Shown piece by piece: positions 48,001 to 52,281 of a stretch of DNA of 64,000 bases. Positions within the stretch are counted from its first letter, which is position 1, and the number at the start of each line of letters is the position of its first letter. Source of the stretch: Metellina segmentata (Eukaryota; Arthropoda; Arachnida; Araneae; Tetragnathidae); contig OX375872.1 in assembly GCA_947359465.1 (NCBI GenBank), positions 82,330,931-82,394,930 on the forward strand, written 5' to 3'. Under the pieces are notes generated by a model, which was not told the DNA's origin, searched no databases, and saw only the letters and a program-made list of their open reading frames with translations. Made by a program: the position numbers and the translations under genes.

Positions 48001-50803
48001 TCGTGTACTGTCAAAAATTAATTCACATAATGATTTCCATACATGTAAATCAAATCAACTCTCCATTTGATGAGTGTACCACTCAAATCTAAAGCAAAAA
48101 ACATTTTTATACTAAGCACCTACAAACCATAGGTTAAGCCACATTTTCAATCGAAAGTTCAGTATTCGTTTGAATGATATATGCAACGGATTACAAGGAT
48201 TATCCAAAACATTTTGAGGAAAACAATTAAAACTTGATGCACAGGGAACATTTTAAAATTAGAAGAATGTCAAAAACTCTCAATCTGAGAAAAAGCCGTT
48301 TCTGTAGTAGCATCTTATCTGCTAAATGTTGTATGTTGTTATTTTATGTAACTCCGTCAAAAATGGTCGTAACCAAAAAATTATTTTTGATATCCACAGA
48401 GGTCGATATCAACTAATTTTTAACACTAAAATTAAAAGATCGAATTTGGTGATTTTCTAAATATTACATAACGTTGGTTTAGATCAGAAACTCATTAAGT
48501 GGCAAAAACTTTTTTTACTGGCAGATGTTTGGACTAATTATTAGTTTTACGTAAAAAAATAAGAACGGAATTATATCTATATTCAATGGATTTATCATAC
48601 GTCAGTGCATTGGGGGTCATCATAAAGATGAGAATTTTGTGTTTTCAAGAAAACATCAGTTAAGTTTCTAATCTAAGCCACCGATATGCGTTGTATCTTT
48701 CTGTCTGAGACTGGATTAGTTGATCTTCTACTGTAATGCATATTTAGTTACTACCAAAATAGTAAATGTTTCTATTCCAGTTGAACGAATGGCATTGAAA
48801 TAGACCTTTGCTCTAATTACCTAGTCGTCCTCCTTCGGTACATAGCTTTTGTAAACAAAAGCATAAAACATTAAGTTAATCTATTATATTAGTTATTCGC
48901 ATAAGGTACTCACGGTGTACAAATGGACTGAACATAGGACTGATTCATGATGACTCCATTCCTAGCCAATTCATCTAGATGAGGCGTTTGTATTTCTGGA
49001 TTAGTCCACCCCACATCATTCCAACCTAAGAAATTATTTTCATATTTTTAGGTACTGCGTTTCAAATTAAAAATGGGATTGAAAAACAAAATATTTTTAT
49101 ACAAAGTGCTAAAACGAAAGAGTACTCTGGTATAACATGTTTTATTAAATCTATAGCTATGGTAAAAAATTGGGGAATCAATTCAGAACTACTTGTACCC
49201 GATAATAAAAAACATTAAACTTTTTCTGCTAGATTATTAATTATTTCTTTTTATAAAAAACAACTGAAAATAGCGAATATTAAATTTATTGCATTTAAAA
49301 TCCTAATGAGAAAAAATTTTGCATGCTGAAACACAATAAAAAGATATATTACGTAGATTTTTGTTTATGTTTATTAATAACACAGTAAAAATGTTCAGCA
49401 TGATAGGTAGATTATTTCGGAAAATATGAATAAACATCTGTTAAACTAATTTAACAGGTATTCCAAATTTTCTAGTCTTAATTCAGAAACGGCTCTACTA
49501 AATGATATGAAATTTGGTATCCAAGGTTTTAAATTATATGAAATTTGGTATACAAGGTTTTAATTTTGTGTAGATCCGAAATTTTGCTCCAAAATTGAAT
49601 AAAGTTTGTACGCAATATAACACTAAAATTACTCCTTAAGCAAATTTTATGCATATACCATTCGATAGGAAATAAATCTTATTTCCTATCGAATGGTACT
49701 TTTGAATTTGTATTAATATTGCATGAACTAGCTATAAATACTAATGAACGATTCGCAAATCAATATTCTTGGTTCAATTTTTTCCGCAGCTGTCCGCATT
49801 TGGAAGTTATTGCTTTTGAAAGCATGTTTTTTTTTTTAATTTCAGATATTACAAATAGATTTCTTCACTGTGAAGATAAAAACTAGCATTTTAATACATG
49901 ATATTTTTTAATGAAAATCAATAATGGAACACATTTCTTTCTGAAATATGTTCTTAAAACATCCCATGGAAAAACTAGAAACTTATATACAATAAATTTA
50001 TCTAATATTGTATTGCATGGACAATTCTGTTTTGAAATCATTAATTTATGTTGAGTCCTTTACTTATTTAGTGTAATTTAATGTATAAAACGATTTTGTT
50101 TTACTTAGAAGATATAATTCCTTATCTTGAACCTAATTTTTCGATGTCTGACACGCTTAGATAGCAAAAATCTCATTTTTCTCGCGATCAAGAGTTTTGT
50201 TAACTGAGCTTCATAAAGGAGCTTTAAGGTATAGCATATTTTCGATCACACAAAGCTTTCTTAATAAATGCAAGATACAGAATTATTTCATATTTTTAAA
50301 GACAGGTAGGATTATTTATTGGACGCACTTAATTTTGAGGACATGTTTCGAAAATCTTGCCTTCTCGAGATGGGTCAAAATGATTTGGTTCGTCGTAATT
50401 TTTTGCTAGACGAGGACAAGTTAGACCGGGACCTACGCAACTCAAAATACAGATTATATTTTTACGTTTAAAAAACCTGTTCCGTTAAACTCCAACAAAG
50501 AACGCAAATATTATCAGAAAATATGCTGTAATTTTTTTATAAAGATATGAGCGATTCCTGCAAATTTGAAATTCAGAAACATGATTAAAAGTTAAACATT
50601 TTTTGGGTCGTTAAAATTTCTTTTAGCAGTGTCACTCTCTTTAATAAACTCCAATAAATGTCGTTTTTTAAACGAAAAAAAGACTCACCGAGATCATCAG
50701 CGACGATGAAAATAATATGCGGTCTTTCTGCAGCAGTGATCAACTGAAGAAGTTGTGTCAGTATTGCGATGATTGCAAATACGTTGTGAGTAATTTGAGG
50801 CAT
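2234..50803 (-). CDS. Arylsulfatase B-like gene (12 coding exons, 3' end outside window)
   Basis: Minus-strand multi-exon gene for a secreted or lysosomal sulfatase of the ARSB/ARSI/ARSJ type, which in the family removes sulfate esters (for ARSB, from N-acetylgalactosamine-4-sulfate). Twelve exons, each bounded by GT/AG and phase-compatible, join into about 385 residues. Residues 1-25 look like a signal peptide. Catalytic features seen: metal-binding D36-D37, formylglycine cysteine C74 in CTPSR, K128 and H130 in GKWHLG, H222, D280-N281 and K298. Their spacing agrees with human ARSB as I recall it (Cys to Lys 54, Cys to Asp about 206, Asp to Lys 18). After exon 12 (ends KRAAI plus a split Arg codon) no further exon is visible to the left edge, so the C-terminal region is missing. 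Intron lengths run from about 100 bp to about 12 kb and the long ones are full of transposons. Sulfatase family assignment is very secure; the exact ARSB/I/J orthology and substrate are inferred. Confidence 0.93.
2749..3270 (-). repeat. Hairpin-rich CTAG-ended repeat, copy 2
   Basis: Begins CTAGCCACTGCGTGGCTAG, a terminal hairpin, followed by GGTTTGCGAAGCAAACC. The block 2850-2940 (TTTTCCTCAGATTT, CCGTTGAAATTTTCAATCTA) matches 16090-16170 in reverse complement and repeats again at 3190-3260. Orientation is opposite to the 15.7-16.4 kb copy. Confidence 0.55.
3308..3325. repeat. (CG)n microsatellite
   Basis: An alternating CGCGCG run about 18 bp long, unusual in such AT-rich DNA. Confidence 0.9.
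3679..4685 (-). mobile_element. Tc1-like element A, 5'-truncated
   Basis: The 3' inverted terminal repeat starts after TA at 3677-3678 with CTCATTGCCGTAAAAATTTG. The minus strand carries the C-terminal two thirds of a Tc1-type transposase in broken frames: MSSDDNRFRVWRPRGERL, GVMVWGAIAYDTRSPLIL, and the SP.LSPIEHIWG segment near 4020. The N-terminal helix-turn-helix part and 5' repeat are missing; the copy ends at a GTGTGTATATAT-type palindrome at 4681-4708. Same family as the element that follows, in opposite orientation. Not functional. Confidence 0.85.
5531..5805. repeat. Two-copy tandem duplication, offset about 149 bp
   Basis: TTAATAAAATACAAAAA, TATATAAATATGTACACAAT and AGATGCTTTCATTTTTT recur with near identity, first at 5531-5600 and again at 5680-5750. 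Lies inside the P-like element. Confidence 0.85.
6028..6681 (-). pseudogene. P-superfamily/THAP9-type transposase C-terminal fragment
   Basis: A 217-codon frame. Its middle shows the YLVGYCCCAVVKRIKCESCS block followed by LVIEKPLI, then NCDRGGLKYPAVDTVNVIM. This matches the (Y)(I/V)AGYV..K......C..CL and kDrGGL.yPs..V pattern near the C-terminus of P-element and THAP9-like transposases. The N-terminal THAP finger and the catalytic core are absent here, and no continuation was found elsewhere in the element. The first 35 residues are hydrophobic and may not be original coding sequence. Remnant, unlikely to be functional. Confidence 0.65.
7155..7265. repeat. Short tandem repeat, unit about 45 bp, three copies
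   Basis: AACTAATGT(T/G)CAAACGATAA followed by TATGAAAATGTAAC appears three times with small changes. Subterminal in the P-like element, next to its right end. Confidence 0.75.
9001..9088. repeat. (TA)n microsatellite
   Basis: About 85 bp of uninterrupted TA following (AAT)n, directly beside the right end of Tc1 element B. Confidence 0.95.
9145..9560 (-). mobile_element. 3' region of a Penelope-like retroelement
   Basis: Non-coding segment downstream of the RT remnant. GTTGGTGGATCAGGGCGTCA and GGAGGAGCCTGACCC recur at 43232-43275, and CACTCCCCCAA recurs in both as well, so this is a repeated 3' untranslated region shared by at least two copies in the window. Confidence 0.6.
9579..10062 (-). 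pseudogene. Reverse transcriptase C-terminal fragment (Penelope-like)
   Basis: Read on the minus strand without a stop until TAA at about 9579, but with no start codon, because the 5' part is lost at a (TA)n run at 10063. The frame has AFRFIDDLIVFNNSNFANIW, the (F/Y)xDD polymerase motif, followed by FLDIKISVSSGKVDINVYDK and AGQLVRFKKICNS. This order (xxDD; FLDL.I; YDKR; a Q..R....C segment) fits the RT family of Penelope-like elements and relatives. No endonuclease domain is left. 5'-truncated copy. Confidence 0.65.
10063..10093. repeat. (TA)n microsatellite
   Basis: A TA run about 30 bp long at the truncation point of the retroelement. Confidence 0.9.
10880..11050. repeat. SINE family 2, copy 1
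   Basis: Shares with 28345-28500 the segments ACACACAACGAAAGTTTTAC, ACAGAAAAGA and GGCAGAAATTGAAC, in the same order and orientation. See the fuller copy at 28.3-28.6 kb, which has a tRNA-like promoter region on the minus strand. Confidence 0.55.
11209..11408. other. Assembly gap (200 N)
   Basis: Exactly 200 Ns, a conventional scaffold spacer; true length unknown. It lies in the intron between arylsulfatase exons 11 and 12. Confidence 0.99.
11540..11645 (-). repeat. SINE family 1 fragment
   Basis: Contains TCGTCGCATTGGAGCAGCAC, AACGGGCTAT and CCGGGATCAATCCCGAA, the 3' part of the tRNA-derived SINE described at 37.8-38.1 kb. Confidence 0.7.
11993..12054 (-). CDS. Arylsulfatase exon 11
   Basis: Completes an Asn codon and then codes LIHAVDWFPTLLGAAGGENS. 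Clear match to the (M/L)IHAVDWFPTLL strand and helix of ARSB-like sulfatases. Acceptor TTTTCAG; the donor is unusual, GTCGGA. Confidence 0.88.
12593..13905 (-). mobile_element. DD41D (rosa-type) mariner-like element, decayed
   Basis: TA-flanked (12591-12592 and 13906-13907), with inverted ends CAGAGGCTGTTCACACATTT and its near-perfect complement at 13880-13905. Transposase is on the minus strand in three frames. The N-terminal helix-turn-helix part is at 13785-13513 (KMAFLTKQWFEGYTYALSEE). The core with IVTIDKSWVYL, the first catalytic Asp, is at 13606-13238. The C-terminus at 13000-12647 has ELHQDKASSHTS and SPDVSPMDFCAFG. There are 41 residues between the last two catalytic aspartates, the spacing reported for the rosa group. 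Poly-A slippage at 13136-13148 and other frameshifts make it inactive, but ends and length (1.3 kb) are intact. Confidence 0.87.
13908..14808 (+). mobile_element. Mariner element, internally deleted
   Basis: Begins right at the TA closing the previous element (13906-13907) and ends before TA at 14809-14810. Inverted ends are TTCAAAAAGTATCCGGAACG on the left, and on the right the complement of TACAAAATGTACCCGGAATG. Remnants of transposase on the plus strand: an N-terminal DNA-binding part near 14240-14400, then LHHNNAPSHNTIITRDFLTK and YSPDMASCDFFLFPRVK at 14436-14580. About 900 bp, so roughly 400 bp shorter than a full mariner, with stops in frame. Confidence 0.82.
15023..15088. repeat. (TC)n/(TATC)n microsatellite
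   Basis: A CT run of about 32 bp followed by about eight TATC units. Confidence 0.95.
15222..15243. repeat. G-homopolymer tract
   Basis: Two runs of nine to ten G separated by AA, at the edge of the SINE copy that follows. Confidence 0.9.
15247..15525 (+). repeat. SINE family 1 copy
   Basis: Plus-strand copy: AGTTCGAAACTC (box B-like), GGTGTGGAAGTTTGGAGAGT, CATCTGACCGTGGTTCAAAA, GGATCAATCCCGGACC, then the tail AACTACCTACCTATCT. The 5' tRNA-like part is cut by the G tract. Confidence 0.75.
15550..15630 (+). repeat. SINE family 1, 3'-end fragment
   Basis: GTTGTGTTGCTCCAGTGTGA, then CGTTAATTAAATACCTAC. Lies 25 bp after the tail of the previous copy, in the same orientation. Confidence 0.7.
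15688..16409 (+). repeat. Hairpin-rich CTAG-ended repeat, copy 3 (most complete)
   Basis: Bounded by CTAGGGATTGCTTCGCAAAC and by GAAATGTCTAG at the right. Includes several GGTTTGC(T/G)..GCAAACC hairpins (15873-15894, 16267-16290, 16333-16352), a BamHI-free AT-rich middle shared with 540-700 and 1555-1705, and 16090-16170 shared in inverse orientation with 2850-2940. About 720 bp, no coding capacity. Confidence 0.6.
16975..17310 (+). pseudogene. Fragment of a transposon-derived protein (ATSHGK motif)
   Basis: The 72-codon frame at 17080-17298 ends in CHFSATSHGKGEPDGVIGQV. The (A/F)ATSHGK..CDG.GG.VKR motif recurs in many invertebrate hypothetical proteins that sit in mobile DNA. The conserved Cys is Glu here and the surroundings are out of frame. 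No inverted ends were found around it. Confidence 0.4.
17870..17940 (-). repeat. tRNA-like SINE head fragment
   Basis: On the minus strand GCGGTAGCCCAGTTGGAAGA followed by TCAACGGATTAGAAATTGGA resembles the D-arm/anticodon portion (box A) of a tRNA-derived SINE. The T-arm side is missing. Confidence 0.45.
18309..18445 (-). CDS. Arylsulfatase exon 10 (NGG and LRGAK motifs)
   Basis: Residues 281-325 plus two bases, beginning NGGEVLSGGSNYPLRGAK and then MTLWEGGTRVPTFLYGDILQ. N281 and K298 are active-site residues. Acceptor TCCATAG, donor GTAAAT. Separated from exon 9 by about 8.2 kb that is mostly transposon. Confidence 0.93.
19328..19410 (-). repeat. SINE family 1 fragment
   Basis: CGGTCAGATGACGAGGCAAC, GAACTGGCACCCTACTCTCC and AAACTTCCACATCACC match the middle of the SINE. 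Confidence 0.7.
19485..20727 (+). mobile_element. Tc1-like element, decayed transposase
   Basis: TA-flanked (19483-19484, 20728-20729) with inverted ends: CAGGGGTTGGACAAAAATAT and the complement of CAAAAGTTGGACAAAAATAT. Transposase remnants on plus strand: MSELTDFERGQIVGA at 19663, VSTKTIRRELHKQDISGREL at 19941, and a catalytic region near 20070-20480, all separated by stops and frameshifts. Length 1.24 kb. Inserted in the arylsulfatase intron between exons 9 and 10. Confidence 0.85.
22900..23177 (+). mobile_element. tRNA-Asp-derived SINE with 14-bp target duplication
   Basis: Bounded by the direct repeat CATTACCTTCGACT (22886-22899, 23178-23191). The 5' part is tRNA-like: AGTATGGTGGTTATGATC (D-arm/box A), CTCGGTTGTCACCGAG (anticodon arm with GTC, Asp) and CGGGTTCGAATCCCGG (T-arm/box B). 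The acceptor stem does not pair, so this is not a tRNA gene. A tRNA-unrelated body follows and the copy ends in a short (ACA)n tail. Inserted just upstream of the transposase start codon. Confidence 0.85.
23210..25585 (+). pseudogene. DDE-type transposase gene of the long-arm element, frameshifted
   Basis: Exon 1 runs 23210-23735. A 102-bp intron with GTAAGT and TTTTTAG follows (23736-23837), and exon 2 continues from 23838. The N-terminal 170 residues are basic and helical (MSSRQRDNIFLIGHMSHQIA). The probable catalytic core has VVQWDGKLLPDLL (first Asp), QAVCFDTTAVNTGRFRGTC (second Asp), then LLYLACRHHILEVVL, a CxxH pair typical of hAT-type and some other transposases. Near the end is RVVNDTAERGVKLIKDFN, with a candidate catalytic Glu. 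Two frame changes, near 24272-24285 and near 25318, break the frame, so this copy is defective. AATAAA follows at about 25613. Close relatives exist as unnamed hypothetical proteins in invertebrates (my recollection). Confidence 0.75.
26656..26753 (-). CDS. Arylsulfatase exon 9 (ends at catalytic Asp)
   Basis: Residues 248-280: GMVTALDDAVGSLVADMKRF, then GFWDNFLIAFISD. D280 is a metal ligand; its neighbour N281 is in exon 10. Donor GTAAGT at 26655. The end of a Tc1 element lies 16 bp further into the intron (TA at 26638-26639). Confidence 0.93.
27579..27642 (-). CDS. Arylsulfatase exon 8
   Basis: Residues 227-247 plus one base: VPKIYEEKYSHVKNKERRIF, then S. Matches the VP..Y...Y..I....RR segment of the family. 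Acceptor TTTTCAG, donor GTAAGT. Confidence 0.9.
28330..28565 (-). repeat. SINE family 2, fuller copy
   Basis: The minus strand begins GTTGGGCCATCGTGTCTCAG (box A-like), with an anticodon-like arm and GCAGGTTCGGTTGC (box B-like). The body shares ACACACAATGAAAGTTTTTA, TACAGAAGAG and AAATACACCCAGG with 10.9-11.05 kb. A tRNA-related SINE distinct from family 1. Confidence 0.6.
28640..29160 (+). mobile_element. Mariner-like remnant
   Basis: Plus-strand fragments in broken frames: KDRQMTIEEITNAMHMKS (second helix-turn-helix region) near 28778-28830, QQVIQNLDIEMRTHPPYSPD (the catalytic Asp region) at 28912-28975, and a C-terminal part to about 29160. A large deletion removed most of the core. Ends not found. 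Confidence 0.65.
29268..29312 (-). repeat. SINE family 1 fragment
   Basis: AACACCTCGTAATTTTGAAC and CACGGTCAGATGACGA match the SINE centre. Confidence 0.65.
29320..29495 (+). repeat. Dispersed repeat shared with 48.25-48.44 kb
   Basis: Same strand and order as 48255-48440: TGTCAAAATATCTCAATTGG, GTTTATGTAGTAG, AACTCCGTCAGAAATGG, AAAAAATTATTTTTG and TCTAACACTAATTTTT. No coding frame or recognised family. Confidence 0.7.
29700..29801 (-). CDS. Arylsulfatase exon 7
   Basis: Residues 193-226: DVMKTAVTELLSRSDPNVP, then LFLYLPFQAVHSPLQ. H222 corresponds to the substrate-binding histidine of ARSB-type enzymes. Acceptor ATTTCAG, donor GTGAGG. Only about 109 bp separates it from exon 6. Confidence 0.93.
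29911..29993 (-). CDS. Arylsulfatase exon 6
   Basis: Residues 165-192: QSVQVWRELLDFNKNLQPT through KGIYTT. A weakly conserved segment, but phases match exons 5 and 7 exactly. Acceptor CTTTCAG, donor GTAAGT. Confidence 0.85.
30143..30190 (-). repeat. SINE family 1, 3'-end fragment
   Basis: TTAACTTACGTCGCATCTAG followed by AGCAACACAATGG. Confidence 0.55.
31600..32870 (-). mobile_element. Tc1-like element
   Basis: TA-flanked (31598-31599, 32871-32872), with inverted ends CAGGTGGTGGAAAAAATAAT and TAGGTGGTGGACAAAATAAT. The minus-strand transposase is nearly complete in two to three frames. N-terminus at 32719-32255: MPDLSNVQRGMIIEARLAGV. Core: VIWCDESSFTLFQTIGRMYV, SLMVWGTISRHDLGPLVVL. C-terminus: PQSPDLNIIEHLWG, with the final Glu kept. 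Frameshifts near 32300 and 31970 disable it. Located in the intron between arylsulfatase exons 5 and 6. Confidence 0.88.
33199..33308 (-). CDS. Arylsulfatase exon 5 (GKWHLG motif)
   Basis: Completes K128 and continues WHLGHCNESYTPTRRGFDSF and on to YYTHTIE. It carries H130 of signature 2. Acceptor ATTTTAG, donor GTAAGA. High similarity to ARSB-type sulfatases at GFDSFLGFYYAEGDYY. Confidence 0.93.
33535..35048 (+). mobile_element. Tc1-like element, heavily decayed
   Basis: TA at 33533-33534 and 35049-35050, with ends CACTCACTGTCTAAAGTTAA and the complement of ACTCACTGCCAAAAGTTAAG. Remnants: GRLEAGQSITDVALFFNVHH (helix-turn-helix), FTDESRFALEPYDKR near 34258, LVLMDDNARPYRADIVGNYL and STDLNPIENL, with stops and frame changes between. 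Directly abuts a SINE family 1 copy on its right. Confidence 0.82.
35049..35225 (-). repeat. SINE family 1, 3' two thirds
   Basis: TTAACGTGGCACAGGAGAAA, TGAACCACGGTAAGATGACG and AACACGCCAACGTGAC. Its 3' end is directly cut by, or was the target of, the Tc1 element. Confidence 0.75.
36138..36241 (-). CDS. Arylsulfatase exon 4
   Basis: Residues 94-127 plus two bases: NCVVIVLEPTG through LSYSTHIIG(K), the segment before signature 2. Acceptor TTTTTTAAG, donor GTAAGT. Equivalent to the region after GRQ/GLQ in ARSB, ending at the active-site lysine codon. Confidence 0.88.
36756..36807 (-). CDS. Arylsulfatase exon 3 (52 bp micro-exon)
   Basis: Completes the proline and codes SRAAFMTGYYPYHMGRQ, the second half of sulfatase signature 1. 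Acceptor TTGCAG, donor GTTAGA. It sits alone between introns of about 12.1 kb and 0.5 kb. Confidence 0.9.
37541..37572. repeat. Poly-A tract
   Basis: About 27 A after GATT, with no recognisable retrotransposon body next to it. Confidence 0.9.
37840..38135 (-). repeat. SINE family 1, near full-length
   Basis: Read on the minus strand: AACCCGGTTGGAAAAGCATT (box A region), GGGTTGCGAGTTCAAATCC (box B), a body with GGCGTGGTGTGGAAGTTTGG, TCTGACCATGGTTCTAAATT and GATTGATCCCAGACCGTCG, and the 3' end TGCTCCAGTAAGACGTTAAT. Other copies add a tail of ACCT units. A tRNA-derived SINE of about 300-330 bp, present about 13 times in this window on both strands. Confidence 0.82.
38525..38830 (+). other. T-rich stretch with TCTG/TTTG simple-repeat character
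   Basis: TATAAATAAGAATGGAGTGT, TTGTTTGTAC and later GTCTGTCTGTCCG resemble low-complexity blocks common next to mobile repeats in arthropods. Overlapping open frames on both strands have no recognisable domain and are not called as genes. Confidence 0.4.
39482..39604. repeat. Minisatellite, unit about 20 bp, six copies
   Basis: Variants of GCCGTTATTGAAAGAATAAT follow head to tail. Units differ at one to three positions, one is shortened. Confidence 0.88.
40565..40690 (+). repeat. Dispersed repeat shared with 42.77-42.86 kb
   Basis: CACCTTTTTATTGG, GTTACAGTCCATACTTCTCG and TCACGCCTATGTCTCCGTG correspond to CCCCTTTTTACTGG, GTATAGTCCATACTTTTCGG and TACGTCTATGTGAG at 42774-42845. A weaker relative occurs near 55040. 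Family unknown. Confidence 0.55.
41575..41835. repeat. TTAATATATTAAT-rich low-complexity region
   Basis: Nearly pure A/T built from TTAATAATTAATAT-type units; continues at 42636-42760 on the other side of the Tigger-like element, which therefore inserted into it. Confidence 0.85.
41841..42634 (-). mobile_element. Tigger/pogo-like element with a Tc1 scrap inside
   Basis: Inverted ends CAGTCAGTATCGGTTATATG on the left and the complement of CAGTCAGTACCGGCTATAAG on the right, followed by internal ACCATATAAGC repeats. The minus-strand frame 42412-42227 reads MNVDFFYRILLDRTLCFKGE, then KCVGGKKSKERLTV, a clear piece of a Tigger/jerky-type DDE transposase (the catalytic Asp lies in the NVDETG-like spot, here NVDFFY). 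TA borders at 41839-41840 and 42635-42636. About 0.8 kb: strongly deleted. Confidence 0.8.
42010..42215 (+). pseudogene. Tc1 transposase core fragment inside the Tigger-like element
   Basis: The plus strand reads KRVIWSDESSRFTRSDGRVW, ECIVPTGGGMSLGVFLLAWT and LVQIHGKL, the first-Asp region and following strand of a Tc1-type transposase. No Tc1 ends around it. Confidence 0.65.
42766..42860 (+). repeat. Second copy of the dispersed repeat at 40.57 kb
   Basis: See the entry at 40565; same orientation, about 70 percent similar by eye. Confidence 0.5.
43139..43676. mobile_element. Inverted-repeat unit enclosing a Penelope-like 3' end
   Basis: The arms 43139-43218 and 43597-43676 are reverse complements: AAACAATATAATTTCAAAAA, CAAAAGGAAATTAAAAATAA, GAAACCATAT. 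Between them, 43232-43330 matches the retroelement 3' region at 9145-9270 (TGTTGGTGGATCAG, CACTCCCCCAA). A poly-C tract of about 18 bases lies at 43458-43475. No coding frame. Confidence 0.7.
43790..44992 (+). mobile_element. Tc1-like element, fairly recent
   Basis: The right end carries AATGTGACCACCTGTCAAAA in complement, matching AATGTGACCACCACCTACTT at 43799. The outer left end looks eroded. The transposase starts at 43932, MQKRSDLSDVQKGMIIGFRA, shifts frame near 44160-44190, and continues to 44734 with VTFSDESRVMFHRTDGRW and GGIIMVWGMFSWHSLSALII. The DN.RPH segment near 44690 is damaged, and SPDQNPIPNRES replaces the usual SPDLNPIE region. Ends at (TA)n around 44996-45018. Confidence 0.83.
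45015..45680 (-). mobile_element. Tc1-like element fragment, minus copy of a head-to-head pair
   Basis: Minus strand: the N-terminal part near 45660-45560, then QWTFEMWKNIAWSDKSRFTL at 45420-45360 and GGILVWGLFTWTEMGPLVRV at 45240-45180. It is the same family as the next element (LQAG(E)GAILVWGLFTWTEM), in opposite orientation, and lacks the C-terminal third. Confidence 0.78.
45787..46800 (+). mobile_element. Tc1-like element, plus copy of a head-to-head pair
   Basis: Plus strand: MGKSADLSAFDCGQIVGAHR at about 45792, a second helix-turn-helix region to about 46020, EMWENVAWSDESIFILVHAD near 46195-46255, GAILVWGLFTWTEMGPLVRM near 46340, QQDNAPCHRSRIVSKW near 46493-46545, and a C-terminal part to about 46780. 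Several frameshifts and stops. Clean terminal repeats were not identified. Confidence 0.75.
46960..47290 (+). other. GC-richer stretch of unknown nature
   Basis: About 330 bp clearly less AT-rich than the flanks, with two overlapping short frames (47047-47403 and 47102-47284) that show no recognised domain. Could be part of an LTR or of an old element; no partner copy in the window. Confidence 0.25.
47505..47575 (-). repeat. SINE family 1, 3'-end fragment
   Basis: TTAATTAACATCGCACTGGA, then AACGGGCTATTACGACC. Confidence 0.65.
48255..48440 (+). repeat. Dispersed repeat, partner of 29.32-29.50 kb
   Basis: GTCAAAAACTCTCAATCTGA, GTTTCTGTAGTAG, AACTCCGTCAAAAATGG and TTTTTAACACTAAA match the other copy. 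Confidence 0.7.
48914..49025 (-). CDS. Arylsulfatase exon 2 (up to the catalytic cysteine)
   Basis: Residues 39-76, starting GWNDVGWTNP and ending SICTP. It contains the cysteine (C74) expected to be oxidised to formylglycine. Acceptor TTAG, donor GTGAGT. The proline codon of CTPSR is split by the next intron. Confidence 0.93.
49504..49566. repeat. Direct duplication of about 31 bp
   Basis: ATATGAAATTTGGTATCCAA with GGTTTTAAATT is followed at once by the same segment with one or two changes. Confidence 0.85.
49656..49698. repeat. Perfect 20-bp inverted repeat, 3-base loop
   Basis: The left arm TACCATTCGATAGGAAATAA pairs exactly with 49679-49698; loop ATC. Located in the intron between arylsulfatase exons 1 and 2. 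Confidence 0.95.
50689..50803 (-). CDS. Arylsulfatase exon 1 (start codon, signal peptide)
   Basis: Codes residues 1-38 plus one base. ATG at 50803-50801. A hydrophobic stretch (FAIIAILTQLLQLITA) follows, typical of a signal peptide, and then the first beta strand HIIFIVADDL with the two metal-binding aspartates. The donor reads G|GTGAGT. The chosen ATG is the only one giving a signal peptide directly before the sulfatase core. Confidence 0.92.
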
Positions 50804-51579
50804 CTTTTATGAGCGAAAACACCTCTTTCAGTCGGGGTTTGAGTGCCTGAACGCATATTTCAGATGAATGAAGCCGACAATGAATTTATCAGAGGTCAAT
50901 GATTGCACCTCAAAGAATTCCGAAGCCTCAACCCGTCAAGCAACTGTTAGCCGGAAAGCTTTCGAATTAACCGATTCTAATCTCTTCTCTTGTTCTAGAT
51001 GTTCAAGAGCTCTCCTTTCACTTATTTTACTCTTCGTTTTATTTTATATTGACTGGGAATAAATTCATTTTGTTGGAAGTGTGATATTTAAGGTAAGAGA
51101 TGCTTCCAAGTGATGATTTTTAATTTAATTTTTTTTTTTAATAATCATTAGCAATTTTTTTTTTTTTATCTAAGAATGGATAAATGTGAAGATAATGCAA
51201 TTCGTTAGAGCAAATAAAAAACTATCGGAAGGAAAGAACTAAAATTTTACACTGTCGGAAAAATTCTTTCTGGATCTATTTTCATTAAAATATATCAAAC
51301 TGGCTCATCATATTTTTCGAATATTAATTTCATAATTCATATTGAATTTTAAAATATTTTTAAAAACGTTACGTACGTAGAACGTTTTAGAAATTATCTG
51401 CAAATCTCATAACTTAGAATAGTAACTCCGGTTGGTTAGAAAGTTACTAGATTTTCGTTGTATTATTCAATTTTTATAACAAAAATTGTGAATGATATTG
51501 CAGTTATTTTGTTAATTAAACCTTCAACGAAATATTAGTAAAATTTTTAAACACCACCTATTTATTTCCTTCTTTGATC

Positions 51580-51632
51580 CATTGTGTTGCTCAAGTGCGA
51601 CGTTAATTAGCTACCTACCTACCTTATTTGAT
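51580..51632 (+). repeat. SINE family 1, 3'-end with ACCT tail
   Basis: TGTTGCTCAAGTGCGACGTT, AATTAGCTACCTACCTACCT: shows the tail structure of the family. Confidence 0.75.
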
Positions 51633-52281
51633 CATTAGTTTCAAATTATTTTCATTCTTCCGTTTTGCTCAAAATCAAAATAAAATTTTATCGAGATCTG
51701 CAATTTTATATAATGTCCTATGCATAAGTCTTGATAGGACTGCAAATTTGAAAGCATGATAGGCACAAGACTGATACAATAAATACAGGTCACCCATGCA
51801 ATCTTCCAAGCGGAATTAAGGTCGAGTTTCTCCCACTAGCTATACGATAATATTAGTAGTAGTTAAACTCTTGATAAATACACAGGCTGGAAAAAGTATT
51901 TGAACCCGAACAAGCAACCCCTTTAGATAATGTAACATAAGCAGATAGGCCCGATTCTAAACCTTATACATATTGTAAAAATGATATGTGGTGCCGGGTA
52001 CTTGCGGCTACTTCAAAGTAAATCTTCTATATGGAAATTAGAGCGTAAGCAAAATTTGTCTTTTTACTATTACTGGTCATAATTTTGTTTAATATTTATT
52101 TATGCTACAAACCTATTTTAGCTGCGTGATAAAAATGAAATGCAGTTACCATTCGTAATGGGTGTATTCTTAATACACTTTGGAAGTTCACTTAAGTCTC
52201 CTTGTGTAAGACAAAGGATTTGAAAATAACCTCACACTTCCACGGATCGAACGTTGACGAAACCGTCAGTCTTGCATAATT

